Below the pieces are notes generated by a model. The model did no database searches. It saw only the letters and a list, made by a program, of their open reading frames with translations, and had not been told where the DNA came from. A stretch of 64,000 bases of DNA, taken from positions 124,001-188,000 of the forward strand of contig CAVSSS010000009.1 in assembly GCA_963730555.1 (NCBI GenBank), written 5' to 3'. Positions 1 through 12,265 of this stretch are shown in pieces. Position 1 is the stretch's first letter, and every line of letters begins with the position of its first letter. The DNA is from Roseiarcus sp963730555. GTDB taxonomy: Bacteria > Pseudomonadota > Alphaproteobacteria > Rhizobiales > Beijerinckiaceae. The position numbers and the translations under genes are program-made.

Positions 1-582
<582 letters not shown>

Positions 583-784
583 GGATTCGGAGACATCAAC
601 CAAAGACTTGGGTTCGCCCTCGTCCAAGGTTTGTCATCCGGCTCAGAATCAAGCGGCTAAGTCAAAGCCGCATTTGCGGGATCGCGCCGCCTTCGTCTCT
701 CTTTCTTAATCCAAGGATATGGAAGCCCCGCGCCGCCGCTCGGTTTGACCGCGTGAGGCGGGCTGTGGACTTCTTCTTTCGACC

Positions 785-861
785 GGGCTTGTAGCTCAGT
801 TGGTTAGAGCGCGCGCTTGATAAGCGTGAGGTCGGAGGTTCAAGTCCTCCCAGGCCCACCA
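785..861 (+). tRNA. tRNA-Ile (GAU)
   Basis: A 77-nt cloverleaf lies in the 16S-23S spacer. The acceptor GGGCTTG pairs with CAGGCCC, the anticodon loop in CTTGATAAG reads GAT, the T-loop is GTTCAAGTC, and CCA is encoded at 859-861. It is co-transcribed with the rRNAs, as in most rrn operons. Confidence 0.97.
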
Positions 862-891
862 CAGCTTTTGGGCGCCGGCGGGTCTTGAAAC

Positions 892-967
892 GGGGCCATA
901 GCTCAGTTGGGAGAGCGCGTGCTTTGCAAGCATGAGGTCGTCGGTTCGATCCCGTCTGGCTCCACCA
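892..967 (+). tRNA. tRNA-Ala (UGC)
   Basis: A 76-nt cloverleaf starts 30 nt after tRNA-Ile. The acceptor GGGGCCA pairs with TGGCTCC, the anticodon loop CTTTGCAAG reads TGC, the T-loop is GGTTCGATCC, and CCA is encoded at 965-967. It is the second spacer tRNA of the rrn operon. Confidence 0.97.
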
Positions 968-1395
968 AGGTCTGGGCCTCGAGGTCTTGACGAAGTGTCG
1001 AGCAGATTGAGCGCTCCTGTCCTTCCGATGCGATTTATCAGTTTCGTTGAGCGCGGAAGCGCTTGGCGTGACGAAGGCCGAATGGCCGGCGACAGGACCT
1101 TCATCCTCCGCCGTTCCTTCCGGCCCTCGATCTCTGACATTGTGAAGAGGAAGCGCATTCGGTCGAAGGCCGGATGGGGCGAGGCGTGAAGCCGGAAGGT
1201 CCGTGAGGACCTGAGGGCGGAAAGGCGTCGCGTCATCATCTTGTCTCTCGAGCAACCAGTCGTGGGTTTGGAGCCTGACCGCTCAGATCCCCGGATGCGT
1301 TTGAAGCAAAACTGGTCTTTTCAAGCCAGAGAGCGTGTTTCGATCGATTGCCGATCGATCGACAATACAAGAACGCGCGCTTTGGCGATGAGAGC
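968..1395 (+). other. 16S-23S internal transcribed spacer, second part
   Basis: This 428-nt stretch is transcribed spacer with no gene. Near its end, at about 1349-1371, there is a TCGATCG/CGATCGA inverted repeat. The last 20 nt (1376-1395) form the 5' arm of the long pre-23S processing stem. Confidence 0.85.

Positions 1396-1402
<7 letters not shown>
1376..1402 (+). other. Pre-23S processing stem, 5' arm (3' arm 4262-4288)
   Basis: The 27 nt at 1376-1402 are complementary, apart from two transition differences, to 4262-4288. The arms bracket the whole 23S gene, so the transcript can form a long duplex at the base of 23S. In bacteria such stems are cut by RNase III to release pre-23S. The mature 23S ends lie inside or next to the arms. 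Confidence 0.8.
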
Positions 1403-4268
<2,866 letters not shown>

Positions 4269-4363
4269 GCTCTCGTCGCCAAGGCGCGAGACTCATTGCT
4301 CCAAAGCGCAGGCGCGCTCTGAAGCAATACCCGAAAACCCAGTTTTGCTTCTTCCGTTCTTTG

Positions 4364-4485
4364 CCGGCCTGGTGGCTTTTGCAAGGTGATAAGACCCGAT
4401 CCCATCCCGAACTCGGCCGTCAAACGCCTTAGCGCCGATGGTACTCTGTCTCAAGACATGGGAGAGTAGGTCGTCGCCAGGCCTG
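4364..4485 (+). rRNA. rrf: 5S ribosomal RNA
   Basis: About 120 nt, 95 nt after 23S. The ends pair (GGCCTGG with CCAGGCC), and the conserved CCCGATCCCATCCCGAACTCGG (shown as positions 4395-4416) and GGTACT near 4440 mark 5S rRNA. The boundaries come from the terminal stem and may be off by a few bases. Confidence 0.95.
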
Positions 4486-4566
4486 CCAAGAACGGAATGT
4501 CCTCTTCTCAAGCTCCATCAGCGGCCGTCCGCCTCGAGCGAGCGGCCGGCAGCAATGTTGTTTTGA

Positions 4567-6231
<1,665 letters not shown>

Positions 6232-6524
6232 CGGGTGTCCTTTGCGCGTGGTCGCATTCGGCGGCAGATCGGGCGAGCAGCCTGACAAGCTCCCGGAGTG
6301 CCGGATTTGGTTTCGAGGCCATGCATGGTAGCTGGCCCTTGGGTCAAGTCAGGTCTTGGACACACTCTTGCAGAGAACGGTGACGTTCGCAGTGGCAGTC
6401 AAAAACATCGGTCATTGTGAGGTATGCATTGCGGGCTGCGGATCGCAAGTGTGTGATGGGTTGTCGAGGACATGTTGGGCCAGCAGTTCGTTTGAGGAGT
6501 TGACGAACTCGACCGGCGACGGGA

Positions 6525-6692
6525 TCACGCGTCGGGATAATTCTGAAGGAGAGCGTCCATGAGGGTCTGCGCCTCGCTTCTGGCGAAGACGTTAGTGGGC
6601 CACGCCGTCGGCCACGCGAGGGCGTCCGGGATTTCGTCAAGATCGCGTTTGACCGAGTCGGTGTCCTCCGCCGAGTTGGGTTGATCAGGCAT
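6525..6692 (-). CDS. Small 55-residue protein near relaxase
   Basis: A short acidic protein beginning MPDQPNSAEDTD and ending LLQNYPDA. The ATG at 6692 has AAAGG about 7 nt upstream. It lies 55 nt downstream of the relaxase on the same strand, so it could be the last gene of the mobilisation operon. I recognise no family. The longer reading frame through it is a shadow of the relaxase gene. Confidence 0.4.
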   Translation of the reverse strand: MPDQPNSAEDTDSVKRDLDEIPDALAWPTAWPTNVFARSEAQTLMDALLQNYPDA

Positions 6693-6747
6693 GGATGTTG
6701 CCTTTGCGACAAGCTGCGAAGGCGAGCATAAGACAAACGGTGCGGGT

Positions 6748-8334
6748 CTACATCTTCGGCTTCGGCTGCCTCTGCCTGGGCTTGTAACTTCCATCCGCTT
6801 TGCGTTCCGCGGCGCTGCGCCGCTGGCGCCAGGGCTTGGGAGAATCGGTCTCTGGTTTAGGCGCGGCCTTGTCGTCGAATTTCTTCCTGACCGGCGAAAC
6901 CGGGGCCTGCGCCGGTTTCTGGCTGGCGGTTTCGGCAAAGGTCCGGCGCGGGCGGGCAGGGGCTTGCCGGTCGTCGGAGTTGCTGCCCGACCCCTGACCC
7001 TGCCGCTGCGTCTGGCGGGGTCCGAATTCCTGCTCCCATTCCTTCCAAAGGCGTTTCCGCTCGACGGAAAGGGCGCTCCATTCCGCCTTCTGCGCGGCGA
7101 CTTCCTGTGCCTGCCGTTGATCGAGCGCCTGTTTCTGGACGTCGTATGCGCGGGAAAGCGCCTCAAGCTGGGCGTCGCGGACGATTTTGATTTTCCCGGC
7201 CCGTGCCTGTCGGCTGCCGAACTGTTTGTTGGAAAGCGCTTTGGTGGCCAGGGCGTGCTTCGCGGCTATGAGTTGCCGGCGCTGCTCCCCTGAAACGAGC
7301 AGGGCGAACAGCATGGGGAGAAGGCCTTTCCCCGTCCGCTGCATGCCGGGCCGGATAAGGGCGATGGCGTTCGTGACAAAGCCGAAGAGGGTCTTTTCCC
7401 GGTAGTCGAACCGGCGCTTTTCGGCCCTGAGGCGGGCCGTCAGCTTCTTCCATTCGCGCGTTTCCCGCCAATCGCGAAAGCCCTGGATGGAGAGGGGCAG
7501 GGCAAGGCGGTTGCGTTTGTGTATATAAATCTGGTCGAGCTGGAACTGGTGCCGGGAACGGATCGCCTGGCGGGCGGTGCGGTAGTCGTTCCAGAGCGCG
7601 CGCTGCTCGTTCCTGCGGCGTTTGAAAGCATCGTCCTGCGTCGCCTTCAGGCGCGCGGTATAGGCCCGCATTTCGGCTTGGATAGCCTGGGCCCTTTCCT
7701 TGGCTGCGCGGTTGTCATTGGCGATGGCCGCCTTGATGACCGGGTGCTTGGGCGTCTTGACCCGTTTCGGGGGAGGGAGGCCCTGTTCGATGGCTTCGTA
7801 ATAGGCGTGGGTAGTGGGGGAGCGGATGACGCCCATCCTGACTTCATAGGCGTGGCAGAATTGCTGGAGGCGCTCTTCGTCCTTGTAGAGGTCGAGGCTC
7901 ATCCCGGTTTCGGGGTGGATCATGTTGATGGTGATATGGACGTGGGGGTGCGGCTCATCGAGGTGCTCGACGATAACGACCTGCCGCTCCTCGGCCTTCA
8001 GGATTTTGACTGCTTCGAGCGCGGTTTCGAGCATGTGCTGCCTGGTCGGGTGGTCGTCCGGATGCCAATTCAGTGAGAAGCAATAGACCGGTTGTTCGTT
8101 CTTTTTGGGCGACGGGCGTCGGCCGGATTCGACCTTTAAGTTGTCGGCGGATTCCGCCGTGACCATCATCTCCCGCCATGCGTGATAGGGTTCCTTGGTA
8201 ACGAGATTGAGCATGTGGACGAAGCCGACGCGCTGCGCGGTTTCCATGGTGCCTTTGTCGTGCAGATAATAATCTAGGGCGCCCTTGAAGCTTTTTCCCC
8301 GGCCCCGGGTTTTTTCGCCCTTTGACCACCTCAT
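6748..8334 (-). CDS. MOBP-type relaxase (mobilisation protein)
   Basis: 528 residues. Relaxases nick one strand at oriT and pilot it into the recipient. The N-terminal half carries the metal-binding histidine triad in VEHLDEPHPHVHITINMI (about residues 122-139). An upstream tyrosine-bearing segment (ALDYYLHDKG, about 19-28) is a candidate for the catalytic tyrosine, by position in MobA/VirD2-like enzymes. The C-terminal half (about 200-528) is strongly basic and rich in Arg, Lys and Gln, as in other mobilisation relaxases. The start overlaps the end of mobC by 4 nt (ATGA type), which implies translational coupling. No conjugation pilus genes occur in the window, so transfer would depend on a helper element. 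Confidence 0.9.
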   Translation of the reverse strand: MRWSKGEKTRGRGKSFKGALDYYLHDKGTMETAQRVGFVHMLNLVTKEPYHAWREMMVTAESADNLKVESGRRPSPKKNEQPVYCFSLNWHPDDHPTRQHMLETALEAVKILKAEERQVVIVEHLDEPHPHVHITINMIHPETGMSLDLYKDEERLQQFCHAYEVRMGVIRSPTTHAYYEAIEQGLPPPKRVKTPKHPVIKAAIANDNRAAKERAQAIQAEMRAYTARLKATQDDAFKRRRNEQRALWNDYRTARQAIRSRHQFQLDQIYIHKRNRLALPLSIQGFRDWRETREWKKLTARLRAEKRRFDYREKTLFGFVTNAIALIRPGMQRTGKGLLPMLFALLVSGEQRRQLIAAKHALATKALSNKQFGSRQARAGKIKIVRDAQLEALSRAYDVQKQALDQRQAQEVAAQKAEWSALSVERKRLWKEWEQEFGPRQTQRQGQGSGSNSDDRQAPARPRRTFAETASQKPAQAPVSPVRKKFDDKAAPKPETDSPKPWRQRRSAAERKADGSYKPRQRQPKPKM

Positions 8335-8756
8335 GGGGCATACAGTTTGAGGAGGACCTGAAGGACCGGGCGCAGCTCGTCGTCCAGATGGAGTTCGATA
8401 AATCTGGCGCGTCGGTCATTGCCTGTCGTATTACAGATTTTCGCGATCTGATTGAGGTTATTGCCGATCCGCTGCAGCTGGCTGATGATGGCGGGATCGG
8501 GCGCGCGGAAGCGCTTGATGACGATCCTGCCGTTCAGGACGGTGTCGCGTACGAAATCGGATTCTGATTTGTGGCCGGCGTCGCGCATCAGCTGCTCGGC
8601 ACGGTGCTTCTCGTCGAGTGTGACGCGGGCTTTTAGCCACTCGTTGCGGAGCTGGCGGCTGTCCTTGTGCGGCCTGCCGGCACATACACGGGGTTGCAAG
8701 GGGGAGTCCCCCTGCCGAGGTTTCTGTGTCACAGAAACATTACTCGCTATCGACAA
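8331..8756 (-). CDS. mobC: MobC-like relaxosome accessory protein
   Basis: Up to 141 residues. MobC proteins bind oriT and help the relaxase open it. The family signature LQRIGNNLNQIAK is present (about residues 103-115), preceded by a ribbon-helix-helix-like stretch containing NEWLKARVTLDEKH. The start is uncertain: 8756 is a TTG without a clear ribosome site, and a GTG at 8732 falls inside a perfect 19-bp palindrome. It is followed by the relaxase with a 4-nt overlap. Confidence 0.85.
   Translation of the reverse strand: MSIASNVSVTQKPRQGDSPLQPRVCAGRPHKDSRQLRNEWLKARVTLDEKHRAEQLMRDAGHKSESDFVRDTVLNGRIVIKRFRAPDPAIISQLQRIGNNLNQIAKICNTTGNDRRARFIELHLDDELRPVLQVLLKLYAP
8720..8738. promoter_or_regulatory. 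Perfect 19-bp palindrome at the mobC 5' end
   Basis: GTTTCTGTG T CACAGAAAC has two perfect 9-bp arms. A second palindrome, GGGGGAGTCCCCC, ends about 8 nt to its left. Inverted repeats of this kind are typical of oriT regions or of mob-operon operators. Its position over the 5' end of mobC fits either reading; the function is inferred. Confidence 0.5.
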
Positions 8757-8840
8757 GTCGATAGGTATATGGGGTGAGTTTAACGCCTCACAACTTACTT
8801 TTAGTTTAGTTGATTATATGAAAAATTGTTACTGCTTGAA

Positions 8841-8950
8841 GTAATTTTGGTTTTATTTATTGCATGAATGTAGAAGCGATTTTGTTCTATCCGGTCGGAG
8901 GACTGGGTTCAAATTGGTGACGCGAGGGCGTGTACACGGTGCCGGGTTGC
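8841..8950. repeat. 110-bp repeat, copy A (possible oriT)
   Basis: This stretch upstream of mobC aligns without a single gap over 110 bp to 10991-11100, at roughly 70% identity by eye. Conserved blocks are TTTTATT, a GATTTTG..CTATCCGGTC block, AAATTG and GCGTGTACAC.GTGCCGGG. The position next to the relaxosome genes and the CTATCCGG motif, which recalls MOBP nick regions, make it a candidate oriT. No gene was found in 8757-9181. Confidence 0.55.
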
Positions 8951-9181
8951 CGGTTGGATCAGCCATCTGTATCGGTTTCTTGTTCTTCGGCCAGAATATA
9001 ATCCTTTAAGTTTTCATCGCCGTCATGGTGGAGCTCCGGCGGCGTTTGTCGGACTGTCGATCCTGCCGAAAGTCCTCGGCGCGATCGAGACGGAGACGAG
9101 TGTCCCGGTATCCGTCGGTTAATTTGGCTCTTTGGACGGTGTGGGCCTGCGGTGGATTCGGGCAGATTGCAAAAGCGCTGA

Positions 9182-9427
9182 TCTCGCTCTTTCGTCCCGC
9201 GATCGAGCGCGTCCAAGCTCGGAAGATCCCGGGGAGAAGATGCGCGAACTCCTGGCGCTCTCGAACTCGCGGATATCCTGAGGCTGCCGGAAACATTCAG
9301 CAGGGACGATCTGAACGCGGCGTTTCGGCGCGCGGCAAAGCGTGTGGCCCCGGAATCGGGAGGGAGGGAAGGGCTCTTACGGGCCGTCAATCCGGCGCGG
9401 GATGTATTGAAGGTTCATGCGTTTTGA
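9182..9427 (+). pseudogene. J-domain-like fragment
   Basis: The frame ending at the stop at 9425-9427 reads LRLPETFSRDDLNAAFRRA, then continues through RRAAKRVAPESGG and ends in NPARDVLKVHAF. This resembles helices II-IV of a DnaJ J-domain, but the HPD tripeptide is replaced by APE, so Hsp70 stimulation is unlikely. The frame opens only after a stop at 9179 and has no ATG; an overlapping frame from 9025 may hold the lost N-terminus. It is best treated as a degenerate gene. Confidence 0.35.
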
Positions 9428-9444
9428 GCGGGTGAGCGGTAGGC

Positions 9445-9639
9445 ATGAAAGGAGCCAGGATTTCTGTGCTGGCCGGGTATGGGCACCCGGAACGCCAGAT
9501 CATCATGGAACGCCATTTGCGCCATCAGGCGACGCCGCTGAAGGATCGGGGCGCGCGGTTCCGCGTGTCAGGGGAGAGCGTCCGGCAGATGGAGATGAAG
9601 GCGTTTAAAGCGATGCCCGGGATGGCGATTGCCGCATGA
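9445..9639 (+). CDS. Orphan sigma-70 region 4-like protein, 64 aa
   Basis: The whole protein corresponds to one DNA-binding domain. HPERQIIMERHL and then FRVSGESVRQMEMKAFKAM match the helix-turn-helix of sigma region 4.2, where RpoD/RpoH proteins have SRERVRQIE.KA. There is no region 2, so it cannot act as a normal sigma factor. It could bind a -35 element, or be the truncated tail of a sigma-32-like gene. The ATG at 9445 has GGTGAGCGG upstream. It lies just after the J-domain-like remnant and converges on the DUF4326 gene. Confidence 0.6.
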   Translation: MKGARISVLAGYGHPERQIIMERHLRHQATPLKDRGARFRVSGESVRQMEMKAFKAMPGMAIAA

Positions 9640-9669
9640 GAAAATGAAAAGAATGCGGGGGCAAAGCGA

Positions 9670-9725
9670 AGCAGCCCGGCGCGCGCCCTTAACAGAGGCT
9701 CGAAAGAGCCGCGTGCCGGGCTGCT
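9670..9725. terminator. Nested hairpin between convergent genes
   Basis: AGCAGCCCGGC (9670-9680) pairs with GCCGGGCTGCT (9715-9725). Inside it, GGCTC GAAA GAGCC (9697-9710) forms a second hairpin with a GNRA loop. It sits between the ends of two convergent genes, which fits a bidirectional terminator. There is no T-run, so a structured RNA or a replication or transfer signal is also possible. Confidence 0.5.
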
Positions 9726-9729
9726 GCGG

Positions 9730-10011
9730 TCAGCAGCACCCCTTATTCGCAAGTCGCGGCAGCACGTCAGCATGACAAGCCTGCGGCGCGCACCAGCAAA
9801 CAAGATTTTTGCCGCGCAGCTCGTGAAGCTTCAACAAGAGCTGCGGCTGCGACATAAGCCAAGTTTCGTACTTTGCTATTACTTCTGCGCGCGAGCCGTC
9901 TTTGCCGATCACGAAAGGGTTGCCCCATACGCTCGGACGCCCGACATAGACCGCGTTGCTGGCCGGGCCGCGCAGATGCGTTTTGTTTAAAACACGAATT
10001 TCGTTTTGCAT
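9730..10011 (-). CDS. DUF4326 domain protein
   Basis: 93 residues covering a complete DUF4326 domain: VYVGRPSVWGNPFVIGKDGS (about 22-41), then the C-terminal LRGKNLVCWCAPQACHADVL (about 65-84) with Cys and His in metal-site-like spacing. The family is common on phages, plasmids and integrative elements and has no established function. The ATG at 10011 is preceded by GGAG (10018-10021 on the plus strand). It stands alone between two hairpins. Confidence 0.85.
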   Translation of the reverse strand: MQNEIRVLNKTHLRGPASNAVYVGRPSVWGNPFVIGKDGSRAEVIAKYETWLMSQPQLLLKLHELRGKNLVCWCAPQACHADVLPRLANKGCC

Positions 10012-10046
10012 TTAATCTCCGTTAATCAAAGGTTTGAAAGAACAGA

Positions 10047-10070
10047 GGAGAGGGCGCGAACGCCCTCTCC
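10047..10070 (-). terminator. Terminator after the DUF736 gene
   Basis: GGAGAGGGCG CGAA CGCCCTCTCC is a perfect 10-bp stem starting 9 nt after the DUF736 stop. On the minus strand it is followed by a T-rich run (CTCTGTTCTTT), consistent with intrinsic termination. Confidence 0.75.
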
Positions 10071-10079
10071 TTAAGCGGG

Positions 10080-10388
10080 TTATTTCTTCGGCCGGGACCA
10101 GACCAGATGCCACGTGTTGCCTTCGGCCTGCACCAGTGCGCAGGAAATCGGAGCGGACATGCCGGGATCGTCGAGCAGCACCGAGAGGTATTCGTCCCCA
10201 GCCTTGCTCCCCCTGGTCCATGCCGCGCCAAACTCGGCCTGACCAGACAACGCGCGGTAGTCAGGCGCGTTGTCATTGTCGCTGTGGTCGACCGGAACGA
10301 AAGAAACCGAGGGAAGGGTGAGGTTCAGCGTGCGAAGATTGCCGTCGAAGCGGTCGCCGTTCTTCGTGAATGTGCCAATCGTAGACAT
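10080..10388 (-). CDS. DUF736 family protein
   Basis: 102 residues, the full length of DUF736. The N-terminus MSTIGTFTKNGDRFDGNLRT and the C-terminus GNTWHLVWSRPKK are typical. The family is small, soluble and very frequent in alphaproteobacterial conjugative and mobilizable elements; its function is unknown. The start at 10388 was chosen over a longer frame (10559) because AGGAAA lies 6-7 nt upstream and family members start MS.IG.F. A terminator hairpin follows. Confidence 0.9.
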   Translation of the reverse strand: MSTIGTFTKNGDRFDGNLRTLNLTLPSVSFVPVDHSDNDNAPDYRALSGQAEFGAAWTRGSKAGDEYLSVLLDDPGMSAPISCALVQAEGNTWHLVWSRPKK

Positions 10389-10990
10389 AAGCGTTTCCTT
10401 TCTCTTGAAGAGGCCGCCACTGCGGGGCCTCGATGACGCCGCCCACGGATCGCGGGGCCTCATCGGCTTGGGGGCGCGGCGGGGGAGCGGTATCTCCCGG
10501 GATTTTTCTGCGAGGGGGTTTTCTTCTAAAAAACCAAATAAGTGAAAACCCAAAATCAAATAAGCGGAAAAATCTTGGGGAAACCCCCGCCGCGGTCGTC
10601 AGACCTTGCCCCAAAGCGGATGGGGTGCGAGTCCATGGGTCTGAAGCGTCAGAGGCCCGCTTGTCGCAACGATGACAAGAGAACAGGAAACCAGCTTCCA
10701 GGGCTACGGCGGCGCATTCATGAGAACGTGGTGAACCGCCTGGATCCGGTGCTTGCCTTCGATACCACTGCTGTCTGTCCGACCGGCCCGAGTGAGCAGC
10801 TACGCGCCAGGCTATGTGGTTTTATTGCGGCTGGCGGCGGCAAGACCACGAACATCGCTTGCCTGGCCCGATCGGTAAAGGCATGCCTCGTTCCCCTTCA
10901 GGCTAATATGGTTCCGGTTTGACGCAACGGGCTTCCTGTCCATAGCAGGCGAAAGCCGGAACGGCGCTGCACGTCTGGTTAACGTATCAG
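10389..10990. other. 600-bp stretch without a supportable gene
   Basis: The stretch begins GC-rich, has an A-rich patch near 10525-10560 and contains an open frame on the plus strand (10542-10922). That frame has no recognisable domain and no ribosome site. I see no RNA gene. It ends at copy B of the 110-bp repeat. Confidence 0.5.
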
Positions 10991-11100
10991 ATTACTTCGG
11001 TTTTATTTTTGGGGCGGAAGTTTGAAACGATTTTGTCTATCCGGTCCCAGGGATAGGCTTAAATTGTCAAAAGGAGAGCGTGTACACAGTGCCGGGGCTG
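10991..11100. repeat. 110-bp repeat, copy B
   Basis: Gapless partner of 8841-8950, exactly 2150 bp further on. CTATCCGGTC, AAATTG and GCGTGTACACAGTGCCGGG are kept. It lies immediately after the stop of the ankyrin gene. Two copies flanking the accessory block could serve as two transfer or binding sites, or allow loss of the block by recombination. Confidence 0.55.
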
Positions 11101-11107
11101 ATCTCGC

Positions 11108-11608
11108 TCATAGCTCATCCTGCTTATGCGGTGTCTCGTCGTTTTTGCGTTCCCTCTCCATACGACGCTCTGCTTCGTCGACGTCGAAGTCAGGTGGCCT
11201 CGTTTCAGCGTCTTGGGCGAGATGATCCCGCATGTCCGATTGATCGAAGGCGCGGCCTTCCTGAAGGGCGCGTCGTTCCTCCTGGACGACATAGTCGACA
11301 AGTTCTTCATCCGCCTCGCAATCCACCGCGATGAGGGACGGCCACCGTCCTTCTTTGTCGGGGAAGAACCTGGCACCTGCATCCACGAGAAGTTTAACCA
11401 TATCGAGCCGGTTGAAACCGATTGCGGTATGGAGGGCGGCCATGCCGGTGAAAAACTCGGTCTGATCGAGGAGTTCTGCCTGACGGCTGCTGCTGGAGGG
11501 ATAATGCGCGGGAGTAACATGGATCCTCAGCTGCTCGATATCGCCGGAACAAACGGCGTCGAAGGCGGGTGGATGGAGGTGAATGCGCATAGGGAGCGGC
11601 TCACGCAT
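11108..11608 (-). CDS. Ankyrin-repeat protein
   Basis: 166 residues. The central part reads GMAALHTAIGFNRLDMVKLL followed by VDAGARF, one clear ankyrin repeat, with flanking weaker repeats (FDAVCSGDIEQLRIHV before, WPSLIAVDCEADEELVDYV after). The C-terminal 45 residues are charged and acidic. Ankyrin repeats bind other proteins; the partner is unknown. The start at 11608 overlaps the stop of the upstream gene by 8 nt, suggesting coupling; a second in-frame ATG at 11590 is possible. Confidence 0.7.
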   Translation of the reverse strand: MREPLPMRIHLHPPAFDAVCSGDIEQLRIHVTPAHYPSSSSRQAELLDQTEFFTGMAALHTAIGFNRLDMVKLLVDAGARFFPDKEGRWPSLIAVDCEADEELVDYVVQEERRALQEGRAFDQSDMRDHLAQDAETRPPDFDVDEAERRMERERKNDETPHKQDEL

Positions 11609-12212
11609 GAGTGAATTCGCCTTCGCACTGCCAGTTGGAACAGCCCGGGTGAAGGGGCAGGCAATACTCATAGATGGCGGCGACCTGGTTGCTGGTCATG
11701 ATCTGGCGGGGGGTTTTCAGGTTGCGGTCCTTCAGGATGATGAGAAAACCGCGGGGATATAAAGAAACCAGGACGCCGTCGAAGACTCGGTGGAAGCGTC
11801 CCAGATGGCGCTCGCTGACAAGGGCGAATCCTTTGGTGGCAGCCGAAACGGAAATGACGGTCCGATTATCCCCCGAAACCAGGTTATAGGAAGGCGCGAG
11901 ATCGGGCGGCAAAGGGGTCTGGTAGAGAGCATAGAGCCTTTCGCCTAGCGCGTGGAAGACGGTCGGCCGGCGTGGCAGTCCCTCCACGAAGCGGGTGCAT
12001 ACCGCTACGGTCTCTTCGCCGGTCTCGTGGCTCCCGGCCATAAATCGCTGAAAGGTTTTAAAGCTGAAGCCGATGGCTTCAGGGCTGCTGCGCTCGGCTG
12101 CGCAAATGCGCTTGTACAGCTTCTCCACGCTGCCCAAGCTGTTTTCTTTAGCGTAGTTGACCAGAACGCCGCGAGTGCGGGCGCGCTCGTTGGTGTCGTC
12201 GTACGTGTCCAA
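11601..12212 (-). CDS. Unrecognised 203-aa protein
   Basis: The protein begins MDTYDDTNERARTRG. The first 70 residues look helical and contain FSFKTFQRFMAGSHE, which could be a degenerate helix-turn-helix. The second half (RTVISVSAATKGFALVSERH onward) looks like a beta-rich sensor or binding domain. The start is TTG at 12212 with a strong GGGAGG 7 nt upstream. It is divergent from the SprT-like gene across 53 bp and forms an operon with the ankyrin gene. I do not recognise the family. Confidence 0.6.
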   Translation of the reverse strand: MDTYDDTNERARTRGVLVNYAKENSLGSVEKLYKRICAAERSSPEAIGFSFKTFQRFMAGSHETGEETVAVCTRFVEGLPRRPTVFHALGERLYALYQTPLPPDLAPSYNLVSGDNRTVISVSAATKGFALVSERHLGRFHRVFDGVLVSLYPRGFLIILKDRNLKTPRQIMTSNQVAAIYEYCLPLHPGCSNWQCEGEFTHA

Positions 12213-12265
12213 GATCTGTCCTCCCGGAGACGCATTTCGATAGGTGAAGCTATCGAGGTGCGTCC

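Noticed and set aside
6691..7293. 200-residue plus-strand frame over the relaxase gene
   Set aside because: It is the antisense shadow of the Arg/Pro-rich relaxase C-terminus.
10542..10922. 126-residue plus-strand frame with GGGKTTN, which recalls a P-loop
   Set aside because: Only seven residues fit, no ParA-like context follows, and there is no ribosome site.
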